A stretch of DNA of 64,000 nt, taken from the NCBI RefSeq assembly GCF_030651495.1, contig NZ_JAUSFI010000090.1:1-64000 (forward strand), given 5' to 3'. The notes beneath the pieces were generated by a model. The model saw nothing but the letters and a program-made list of their open reading frames with translations, was not told the DNA's origin and searched no databases. Of the stretch, positions 18,259 to 26,600 are shown piece after piece (position 1 is the first letter of the stretch; the number at the start of each line of letters is the position of its first letter). Source of the DNA: Undibacterium sp. (GTDB lineage Bacteria; Pseudomonadota; Gammaproteobacteria; Burkholderiales; Burkholderiaceae_D). A program made the translations under genes and the position numbers.

Positions 18259-19356
18259 TCAGTACTTATTACTGTCAGGCGGCAATTTTAAACCAAGCAA
18301 TTCCTCTACATGGGCCAGCGAACCTGGATCTTTAATCACAGTATTCAACCAGGTATGCAAAGACATCTCTCCCCAATGTACAGCTTTGTCTGCCAAATAG
18401 GCAACCGGGCTGTGGGGTTCGGTACGTCTAAAAAAAACAGCGACAGAACGTAGTTGAGCTAAGGCTTGATCGCGTGTCTGTAGCGCACCATTAGAACTTT
18501 GCTGCGCTGTTTGCGATCCAGTCTGCGTACCTGATTGCTGCAGCAGTTCTACTGTGCTTTGCAACCGTGTATTACTTTGATCCGATCCGTGTATCATTGT
18601 CTGGCCCCCCGAATCTTGCGCAAACCGGGCAATCATGCTCAATGCATTTTCTATGCTTTCTTTGGCGGCCGAAAATCCCGGGCCGTCCATTCCGAGACGG
18701 GCATCCACCGCCCGCTCTAATTGCTGCAAAGCAGCCAGACAGTACTGTGCATCATGGAGTAATTTCTCGTTAAATTTTCGAGAATTTTTGCGCCGGGTAT
18801 ATTCAAGGTCTGTTAATTTTGGACCTTCTTCTGGACTCTTACCCTCCATGGCTAATTTATCAGCATTTTCCGCTCTCGCTCTCGCCGCTTCAAAATCTAA
18901 TTGTGAGTAGGCAGTGCCACGACCTTCGGTAAGCGGCATTTCTTTCAATAAGGCGATAGAGCGCGTCAAAATCCAATGCAAGTTACCGATACGTTGCTCC
19001 TGGTCGCCATGATCTGGCAAAGGATGCATACATTCCCAGAACTGATTACATAGGCCCGCCAATAACAAATATCCTTCCGCCAAACCCGCAAAATGATCGA
19101 TTTTTGCGCTTGCCTCTGTCAACCATACCGCCAAGCGTAAATCTTTACTTTTACTCGCAATCAGGGACGAACATTGTTCAATTACGAAAGGCCAGTTCGC
19201 ACTCTTCATCTCAGTAACCCATTCACCTTGATCAAGAGATGGATCATCGAAACGGCGTGCCTCTACTATGGCATCGATCTCACGAGAAAACGAGAGATCA
19301 TCACCGCATAATTGTTGATCACTGATAGGTTCTAATAAATTTTTTACTTCAAACAT
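18259..19356 (-). CDS. tssA: T6SS baseplate/sheath-cap protein TssA (ImpA_N family)
   Basis: A 365-residue TssA. Residues 1-110 hold the ImpA_N domain, with the typical LLEPIS...CGDDLSFS start and a region around the conserved tryptophan (KSANWPFV). The C-terminal half is helical with an alanine/glutamine-rich stretch, ending in the region that oligomerises at baseplate or sheath end. The ATG at 19356 (MFEVKNLL) is preferred; an in-frame upstream extension to 19446 lacks family similarity. It stands alone on the minus strand, converging with clpV, so it needs its own promoter. Confidence 0.92.
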   Translation of the reverse strand: MFEVKNLLEPISDQQLCGDDLSFSREIDAIVEARRFDDPSLDQGEWVTEMKSANWPFVIEQCSSLIASKSKDLRLAVWLTEASAKIDHFAGLAEGYLLLAGLCNQFWECMHPLPDHGDQEQRIGNLHWILTRSIALLKEMPLTEGRGTAYSQLDFEAARARAENADKLAMEGKSPEEGPKLTDLEYTRRKNSRKFNEKLLHDAQYCLAALQQLERAVDARLGMDGPGFSAAKESIENALSMIARFAQDSGGQTMIHGSDQSNTRLQSTVELLQQSGTQTGSQTAQQSSNGALQTRDQALAQLRSVAVFFRRTEPHSPVAYLADKAVHWGEMSLHTWLNTVIKDPGSLAHVEELLGLKLPPDSNKY

Positions 19357-19774
19357 GGTGCATGCAATCCTGTTGAATTTTTTCTCGGCGTTATTATTTC
19401 CGAGGTCATATGTTTTGTATTTGATTAAAATAATTGATGCGCCCAACTTCTGCTGCAGTTCATGCCGTTAATGATCCGTTATGTCGTTGCATGCTAGCGA
19501 TGCTATGTAATTTTAAGCCTTTGCTGAGAAGTTCTGTTCTAGGGGAACTTTCTACAAACTCGTAGCCCCGGCGTGTTCTAGCGTATGCCTGAATGAAGTG
19601 ACTTCCTCACTTTAGCGTCAAATTGCATCGAATGGATCATTGCTGAAGATGGTTTCGATGATTTAGATGACGCTTTTATCTTGTCAGACGCAGCTAGTGT
19701 GACGGTTGTATTTATGATTAATTAGAGATGTAGCATCACCGAATTTTTGTGATACTTAGAACTTAAAATTCCCC
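19357..19774. other. Gene-free stretch upstream of tssA
   Basis: This 418-base gap should hold the tssA promoter on the minus strand. It contains two perfect six-base inverted repeats: AAGTTC-N10-GAACTT (19529-19550) and AAGTGA-N5-TCACTT (19596-19612). On the plus strand an open frame without a start codon (about 19597-19725) reads an acidic peptide, EDGFDDLDDAF in its middle. This could be the worn end of a former gene or chance. No promoter consensus is convincing. Confidence 0.4.
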
Positions 19775-20800
19775 CTAAGTCTTCTTATTGGCTACGATTG
19801 TGCCTTTGGGCACAGCACATGCTAATTCATTCGCCCATTGTCCAGAGCATATTCGAATGCGGCATAGCTTTGCTTCTAATCCTCCCAATTTTTTACATCG
19901 TAGTAAGAGATTTTTGGTGTTGTTTCCAGATCGACGTTCGACAATATCTTGGTTTTGTTTGTCAGATTTCATTTTGCTGATATTGGTTGTTTCCAGACGA
20001 ACTTTGGTATTTTTTTCAATTGTACCGGATCGGGTCGTGTTTTCGTGCGAGATCAAGGCACTAAGCAAAGTGATGTCGCTGTCTGTTAATGAATTACTAG
20101 TTTTGGGCTTTTGATTCGGTTCGTTTTTTTGTTCTGCGTTGTTAACAGTAATACTCTCAGGCGCAGTTTTTTCTGAGTCGCTTTTGTTCGATATCCCTTT
20201 AACGTTAGTAGCTTTCACCGGCGTGCTTGGAACGAGAGTCGGCTTTATCAACTTTACTTTTTCTGCTGATATTGCTGGCACTTTGCTTGTTGGAGTGGGC
20301 ATGGCCATTGTTTCTCCAATCGCCAGCATATCAATAAATGGATTTTTCGTATTTTGAGGTTTTGATTTCTCTGCCGGTTCATTGATTATCAATGCTGCGA
20401 GACCCGAAGTTTTCCCTTGAGTTGTCTCGGAGTTCAAGGGCAAGGAACTAGAAATAGCTTGATTTTTTTCGGTAGCGGGGGGGGCGGTGGATTTCAGTTC
20501 GTCAATGTTAGATTTTGTTGATGCTATTAATGGCTCCATTACCTTAGTCGCCACTGGCTTTGCGTTCGTTGCAGGTGCTTGTTCGTTTTTGAATAGTAAT
20601 GTTGTCGTGCTGACAGTTATAGCGATCACTACTAATGCAAAATACCAGAGCTTCTTTTGAGAAAATTGCTTACTAACTTTGGTTTTTTTGTGAACTTCTA
20701 AGCTGGATAAAATATTAATGCTAGCAGGATTATTGCTATCAGACTTAGATAAAAGACTCGGTCTCGTATGTTGCTGACTAGCTTGTTCCGAGTGCACCAA
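19775..20800 (-). CDS. Single-pass membrane protein with a Cys-rich C-terminus, unidentified
   Basis: A 341-residue protein I do not recognise. Residues 1-50 are hydrophilic and cytoplasmic. One transmembrane segment follows (about 50-69, LWYFALVVIAITVSTTTLLF), then about 230 residues of Thr/Ser/Pro/Lys-rich, probably disordered periplasmic sequence. The C-terminal 45 residues are folded-looking, with four cysteines in a C-x10-C-x4-C-x9-C pattern. The start is TTG at 20800 (or GTG at 20797), with AGGAA upstream. A G8 run on the plus strand (20477-20484) encodes a proline pair. It sits between tssA and the tagX-tssM run and is divergent from the latter, so a T6SS accessory or envelope role is plausible by location only. 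Confidence 0.6.
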   Translation of the reverse strand: MVHSEQASQQHTRPSLLSKSDSNNPASINILSSLEVHKKTKVSKQFSQKKLWYFALVVIAITVSTTTLLFKNEQAPATNAKPVATKVMEPLIASTKSNIDELKSTAPPATEKNQAISSSLPLNSETTQGKTSGLAALIINEPAEKSKPQNTKNPFIDMLAIGETMAMPTPTSKVPAISAEKVKLIKPTLVPSTPVKATNVKGISNKSDSEKTAPESITVNNAEQKNEPNQKPKTSNSLTDSDITLLSALISHENTTRSGTIEKNTKVRLETTNISKMKSDKQNQDIVERRSGNNTKNLLLRCKKLGGLEAKLCRIRICSGQWANELACAVPKGTIVANKKT

Positions 20801-21035
20801 AATAGAAATTCCTTATAGATAAACTAGAATAAAACAGGGATGTTAGTATCAAATTCAATATTTTTGAAATATGAATTCAAGGCAAATTATAGCGTTTAGT
20901 GGATTTATTAACAATTATTGAATTTGTAACAAATTATTACTAATAATTGTTTGCCAATTAAATTTATCGGGATTAAGGTGTTGCTTTTTAATCCATATCT
21001 ATTTTTAAAGGTTTGGACGATGTGGTGCATACAAG
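20801..21035. promoter_or_regulatory. Divergent promoter region of the right T6SS operon
   Basis: This 235-base AT-rich gap lies between the Cys-rich membrane protein (leftward) and the tagX-tssM-tagF run (rightward). It contains the palindrome at 20931-20945. Near the right end an AAAGG site (21007-21011) precedes an ATG at 21020 in a different frame from tagX, discussed under tagX. No clear -35/-10 pair was picked. Confidence 0.5.
20931..20945. promoter_or_regulatory. Palindromic operator-like site AATTTGT-A-ACAAATT
   Basis: A perfect 7-1-7 inverted repeat with core TTGTAACAA, the complement of the TTGTTACAA seen twice in the left T6SS promoter region. It lies about 90-105 bases upstream of the tagX start. 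Recurrence at the two divergent T6SS promoters suggests a common regulator, which is inferred. Confidence 0.45.
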
Positions 21036-21899
21036 GTGCGATTTGGTGTGGGGGGGGCTGTGTTTTTTTTGATAGTTGGGCTGTATTTTTTATTCGCATG
21101 TTTTGCGGCTTGGTTGTTTTTATTTCCTACGGGTCGTGAGTTGTTTGCTGCCACGTTGGCAGGTTGTGGCGTTTGGTTAGGGCAAAATTTGTTTCTACTG
21201 GAAAAAGTTTCAATAAATACGATGACTTCGTTCGGTCACTCTGTTCGATTTGTAGTGAAAGAAACGGGTAACCGGGTGCGAAAGAACTACCTTCTTTTAT
21301 TGGCGTTTGTCGCACTTCTTATTGTGCCGACCCTCATCGCGTTATTGCTTGGTCGTAGGGTCAGTCTAGATGGGTTTGATGCACCATTGCGCGATGTAAA
21401 CGTACAAATCGCAGATCTATTAAAAGGTGAGTTATTAGTTGCTCCCTTAGCCTTGCCTCCTGCTGTATTTGCGACTCAGGATGTGTTGTTGGAACGCCCC
21501 ATGTTGGTCAGTGCCAGTAGGAATTGGGAGCTGCTCAACGCTGACTTTAAACAACTTCTTTTGATGACTTTTAAGATCATGAAAGAAAAATATGGGTATG
21601 ACATGGCGATCATTGAGGGTTATCGCAGTCCAGAACGTCAAAATATGCTTGCTGATCTTGGTGCTCGTGTGAGCAATGCGAAGGCGTTTCAAAGTTATCA
21701 CCAATATGGTTTAGCCGCCGATTGTGCATTTTTTCGTGACGGAAAATTGCTTATCTCAGAAAAAGATCCTTGGGCAATGAAGGGCTACCAGTTATATGGG
21801 GAAGTGGCTGAATCAGTTGGATTAACTTGGGGCGGCCGGTGGAAGATGATGGATTTTGGTCATACAGAGTTGACCCAGTCAATGGTATTGAGAAAATAA
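21036..21899 (+). CDS. tagX: Membrane-anchored M15 peptidase, TagX-like T6SS assembly factor
   Basis: A 287-residue protein with two N-terminal transmembrane segments (about 8-31 and 85-106) and a periplasmic M15/VanY-type catalytic domain. The zinc motif is Ser220-x-His222-x2-Gly225-x-Ala227-x-Asp229, closed by Asp-x-Gly-His276-x-Glu278. TagX of Acinetobacter is a T6SS-linked peptidoglycan hydrolase that opens the wall for membrane-complex assembly, and the architecture fits. The start is uncertain. The open frame begins with GTG at 21036 (further GTGs at 21048 and 21060), but an ATG at 21020 has a well-placed AAAGG site one frame off. A G8 run (21050-21057) lies between; with seven G the ATG would read straight into tagX. 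Confidence 0.85.
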   Translation: MRFGVGGAVFFLIVGLYFLFACFAAWLFLFPTGRELFAATLAGCGVWLGQNLFLLEKVSINTMTSFGHSVRFVVKETGNRVRKNYLLLLAFVALLIVPTLIALLLGRRVSLDGFDAPLRDVNVQIADLLKGELLVAPLALPPAVFATQDVLLERPMLVSASRNWELLNADFKQLLLMTFKIMKEKYGYDMAIIEGYRSPERQNMLADLGARVSNAKAFQSYHQYGLAADCAFFRDGKLLISEKDPWAMKGYQLYGEVAESVGLTWGGRWKMMDFGHTELTQSMVLRK

Positions 21900-21915
21900 A
21901 CTAAATGGAGAAAAT

Positions 21916-22185
21916 ATGTCGAAGCCGTTCATTCGCTTGGGGGATAAAACCTCACATGGTGGCAGTGTAATCGAAGCCTCAGGGCAAACCGACAGTGAAA
22001 ATATTAAAGTAGCGCGAGTGGGAGATAAAGTCTCTTGCCCAATTCGAGGCCACGGCACATGCCCTATCGTAAGTGGTGATTTTGCTTTGATCGTTGATGG
22101 CAAGGCGGTCGCACGAGAGGGAGATAAAACCTCATGTGGTGCGGTGCTCATCTCAAGTCAGCAAGCTACTAATGTGCAAGTTTGA
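21916..22185 (+). CDS. PAAR-domain spike tip protein
   Basis: An 89-residue stand-alone PAAR protein, the zinc-stabilised cone that caps VgrG and sharpens the spike. The whole length is PAAR repeats: IRLGDKTSHGG at the start, VARVGDKVSCPIRGHGTCPIV in the middle and AREGDKTSCGA near the end, with His/Cys zinc ligands. No toxin extension is fused. A GGAG site precedes the ATG, and it lies 16 bases after tagX. Confidence 0.95.
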   Translation: MSKPFIRLGDKTSHGGSVIEASGQTDSENIKVARVGDKVSCPIRGHGTCPIVSGDFALIVDGKAVAREGDKTSCGAVLISSQQATNVQV

Positions 22186-22218
22186 TTAATCATTGATAAG
22201 TATTGAAAGTTTATTCTT

Positions 22219-23676
22219 ATGAGTGGATGGTTGATTCGTGGGTTGTTGATTTTAGGCATTTTTACGCTGGTTTGGCTGGCTGTCATTTATTCTTGGAGCG
22301 CAACTAGTCGCATTCCAAATGCTGCCGACGTGGCATTTTATTTTATTGCTGCGCCGTTAGCCTTGTTGATTGGGATCTGGCTTATTGCAAAAGTGTGGGG
22401 GCTTGCAATCAGCCAATCGAAAGTCAGTGCACCAACTGCCGACAGTACGCTTCAAGGGGCAAGTGATGTTGATCGCACCGCCGAGCAGGAGCGCGGTCTG
22501 TCTATAGCGATACTGGCTTCTGCTATTAAAGTAACTCATGGCAGTTCTGTTGGTGAGTTGACTGCAAAGATTGCGTTAAACGAGGCGAGCTTGAATCTGG
22601 ATCCTGATCTGACCGATAGTAATGGTTTTCCCATTTTGACAGGAAGAATAATAGAGATTGATGAAACGGCTCAACTTAATGCACTCTCGGAATGGACCAT
22701 TGCAAATAAAAAATTCAGTATGGACTGGACTAGCGAACAGTTGCGCGCAATTTCTATTGGTAGTGATGTGTTGACTGAGTTAGCGCAACAGGCCGCCAAC
22801 CATCCACAACTTGAAACCTACCTCAATGCGCAAGCCGATAATCAAAATTTTAATCTTTTGCCATCATTGCAATTAATTGCGCTGTTGCCGGAAACCTGGG
22901 AAATTGAAAAACGTAACTATGTGGTGGATTGGTTTTCTCACTTAATTCAAGAGCAAGGATGGCCTGCAGAGAAGATTACTTTACGATCAGAGCAGCAGTC
23001 ATTATCAATCCGAGGTGTGGTTGCCATCGATCGACTCATGCTAGATACGTTTCGATTAACTCAGCCCTGTTTTGGAATTGTGATTGCCTGTGAGTCGAAT
23101 GTAGGTGAAGCAACAATCGAAAACTGGGAAAGTTCAGGAAAATTATTCGCCGGTCAGAATACGAATTCAGTAATACCCGGGGAGGGAGCCGCAGGACTAT
23201 TGTTGGCGGATGCTCATCATACCGATTTGATCGCAACAGAAACCAGCGCCAAGCTGCATCGTGTAGTGCAAAATCGTCGAAGTAAATCCGCCGATGCTGG
23301 TGGCCAAGTCAGTGATCAGTTGCTCATCGAGATGGTGCAAGATGCGCTTGCGATTAGTAAGGTATCAGTGGAAGAAATAAATTTTATTTGTTCTGATACC
23401 GATCATCGCGCTAGCCGAGTGACGGAATTATTGAGTATGGGATATAAGATATTCCCCGAACTTGATTCTAATAAACAGTATTTTAAATTGACTGGCAATT
23501 GCGGTGATATCGGCATAGTCGCCAGCCTTGCTGCCTTGGCCTTAGGGCATCACCAGGTAATCAGTGAGACCGCATCTAGTCTATGTATCAGCAATATCGA
23601 TAGTCACGAACGAACAGTTGCGGTGCTCAGTCCTTGGATAAGCGCCACGACCCCAGTCGAAGCAACCAGCATATAA
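22219..23676 (+). CDS. Membrane protein with degenerate ketosynthase (thiolase-fold)-like domain, T6SS-associated
   Basis: A 485-residue protein with two N-terminal transmembrane segments (about 5-26 and 38-60) and a large soluble part. Its second half resembles beta-ketoacyl-ACP synthases: a Pro-Gly-Glu-Gly-Ala-Ala-Gly motif (320-326) like the EGAG turn, then an ALAISKVSVEEINFI segment followed by Ser-Asp-Thr-Asp-His where those enzymes have His-Gly-Thr. A Gly426-Asn-Cys-Gly-Asp-Ile-Gly segment followed by an Ala/Leu helix comes where they have the Lys/GHxxGAAG block. The catalytic Cys-His-His set is not recognisable, so a structural rather than enzymatic role is likely. It lies between PAAR and tssM in the T6SS run, so a membrane-complex accessory role is inferred. 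Annotations usually call such genes hypothetical. Confidence 0.7.
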   Translation: MSGWLIRGLLILGIFTLVWLAVIYSWSATSRIPNAADVAFYFIAAPLALLIGIWLIAKVWGLAISQSKVSAPTADSTLQGASDVDRTAEQERGLSIAILASAIKVTHGSSVGELTAKIALNEASLNLDPDLTDSNGFPILTGRIIEIDETAQLNALSEWTIANKKFSMDWTSEQLRAISIGSDVLTELAQQAANHPQLETYLNAQADNQNFNLLPSLQLIALLPETWEIEKRNYVVDWFSHLIQEQGWPAEKITLRSEQQSLSIRGVVAIDRLMLDTFRLTQPCFGIVIACESNVGEATIENWESSGKLFAGQNTNSVIPGEGAAGLLLADAHHTDLIATETSAKLHRVVQNRRSKSADAGGQVSDQLLIEMVQDALAISKVSVEEINFICSDTDHRASRVTELLSMGYKIFPELDSNKQYFKLTGNCGDIGIVASLAALALGHHQVISETASSLCISNIDSHERTVAVLSPWISATTPVEATSI

Positions 23677-23698
23677 ACATTAACAACATTAACTTACT

Positions 23699-26600
23699 AT
23701 GCAACGAATCTGGCAATTTTTTACTGATACACGCACTTTGGCTTTTATCGGTTTTGCGGCGCTTGCCGCTTTTCTATTTATTGGCGCTAGCAGTTTGGAG
23801 ATCGCCGCAATCTGGGTTGCTATCCTACTTGGGTTCGCTTTATTTATCTGGTTGGCGGCTAAGTTATATCAGCGCTGGAGATCGAAGCAAGCGGCAGAGG
23901 GTCTGGGCAATATGCTCGAGCAGCAGGCGAATAAATCGACGAACAACATTGATAGCCTAAAGCGTAGCGAGGTCGACACCATACGTAAGCGTATGTTGGA
24001 GGCGATCACCACCATCAAAGGTTCCAAACTTGGATTGGTATCGGGCTCAGCAGCGTTGTATGAACTTCCTTGGTATATGATTATTGGCAACCCCGCTGCC
24101 GGTAAAAGCTCGGCGATCGCCAATTCCGGGTTGCAATTTCCGTATGCTGACAAAACCGGAAAAGTGATTCACGGTATAGGCGGCACGCGTAATTGCGATT
24201 GGTTCTTTACAACAGACGGTATCGTATTAGATACCGCAGGTCGTTATGCTGTGCACGAAGAAGATAGGGAAGAGTGGTTTGGTTTTCTGTCATTATTGAA
24301 AAAACATAGAAAGTTAGCCCCTATCAACGGCATTATTATTGCTGTGAGCATCACGGAGTTGACTTCGAACCGACCAGAATTTGGTATTAATCTGGCCAAA
24401 AATTTACGCCAACGGGTACAAGAACTTACCGAAAAATTGGAAGTGTTTGCACCGGTTTACGTGGTTTTCACTAAAGCTGATCTGATCGCCGGTTTCAATG
24501 AGTTCTTCCTCGATACGGATAGGGCGGAAAAAGATCGGGTTTGGGGAGCAACACTGCCGTATAGCTTAAAAAATACTAATCAAGATGTGGTGGATTTTTT
24601 TGATCAGCGTTTTGATGAGTTGTACGATGGGCTCAAACAAATGAGTCTGGCGAATATGGCGATGAATCATGGCGATAGAATGCAGTCAGGGGTATTCACC
24701 TTTCCTTTAGAATTTTCATCGATTAAGAATTCTTTGCGCGCCTTTATTGCGACTTTGTTCGAGGAAAATCCATTCCAATTCAAGCCTGTATTTCGTGGAT
24801 TCTACTTGACTAGCGCCTTGCAAGAAGGTGCAGCAGTGAGCGCTTCGTCAGAGCGAATTGCGGATCGATTTAACCTGAAATTACAGCGCCCACAGAAAAC
24901 AGAAGTCACTTCGCAACATGGCTTTTTTTTGCTTGATTTGTTTCGTAAGGTAATCTTTGCCGACAAAGATTTAGTTTCTCAATATGCCAGTCGAACCAAA
25001 GTCCGCTGGCGTTATGCTGCTTTTTTTTGCGCAACTACGTTAGTAGGGCTATCTCTTGCTGCGTTAAGTTGGTCGTACGTGGCAAATCGTCAGCTGACGA
25101 TGAATGTGCAGGCTGATCTGGATAAAGTGATCAAAATGCAAGATGGGAAATTGGATTTGCAATCGCGATTTGAGGCGCTGGAAGTCTTGCAGGAGCGTAT
25201 CGAGCAACTCGAAAAATATCATGACAATCGGCCATTCGAGTTGGGGTTCGGTCTATATCAGGGGGACATTCTTGAGAGAAAATTACGCGAAGAGTATTTC
25301 TCTGGTGTTAAAGAGATCATGCTTAAACCAGTTAGTGCCAATCTGGAAGCATTTTTAATGGAAATGAACGCTACGAGTGACAAGCTAGAGGCCGTGGGTA
25401 AAGTGCCGCAAGTCGGAGTAGAATCTGTTGCACACGCTGTGTCTAATACCATTTTCGCGGATGCGCCAACTACTGCAGCACATCCATATAAAGACGCGTC
25501 GCCAACAAATGTCGAAGATGCCTATAATGGACTAAAAACTTATTTGATGCTTGGCGAGAGGGTCAGGGCAGAGTCCGGACATCTGAATGATCAATTGACA
25601 CGTTTCTGGCGTTCTTGGTTGGAAAGTAACCGAGGCACGATGACGCGCGACGAGATGATACGCAGTGCGGAACGTATCATTAGTTTTTATTTGGCTCAAA
25701 CCAGCGATCCGTCTTGGCCCGTGGTTGAAAATCGCTTGTCTTTGGTAGATCAATCGCGCGCGAGTCTGCGCCGGGTAGTACAAGGTATGCCCGCACGTGA
25801 TCGCGTTTATGCCGATGTGAAAGCGCGTGCTGCAACCAGGTTTCCTACCGTCACTGTGGGACGCATAGTTGGAGATCAAGACAGGGAGTTGATCGTCGGG
25901 AGTTACGCTATCTCGGGCGCTTTTACTAAAGAAGCATGGGATAAATTTATCGCTCCAGCTTTCAAAGACGCTGCGAATAAAGAATTGCAAAGCGCCGATT
26001 GGGTATTAAAGACCTCGTCTAAAGATGATTTGACTTTAGAAGGTAGTCCTGAACAAATTCAAAAAGCCTTGATCAATCAGTATAAAATCGAATATAGCAA
26101 AGAATGGCAGAAGTTCATGCAGGGTATTTCGGTCACTGATTTGAATGGATTTGAGTCTGCGGTTAATGCTATGAACCGGTTGGGTGATCCACAGTCTTCA
26201 CCTATTAATAAGCTGATCACCACCGTGTATGACGAAACTTCCTGGGACAATCCTTCTATGGTCAATGAGGGAATACAACGCGCACAGCACGGTTTCATCG
26301 ATTGGTTTAAGGAAAGTGTACTTCGGCAAGCGCCATCTCAGATGAGTCTGACTTTGAATGTGAATGCTCCGAAAACTGATATTCCGATGGGCCCGATAGG
26401 AAAAGAATTTGCTGGTGTTGCTAAGTTGGTCGTGGTTAAAGATAAAGATGCTTCGCTGATTCGGGGCTATATGACTAACTTATCAAAATTGCGTAGTCGC
26501 TTCAATCAACTGAAGAATCAAGGTGATACTGGTCCAGGTGCCAAGCAATTGATGCAACAAACTTTAGACGGTAATGGTTCCGAGTTGGCGGAAACACTTA

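Noticed and set aside
21036-21899. Second secreted T6SS effector of the M15 family
   Set aside because: It has two membrane helices and lies with structural T6SS genes without an immunity gene, which fits a self-wall-remodelling TagX-like enzyme better than cargo.
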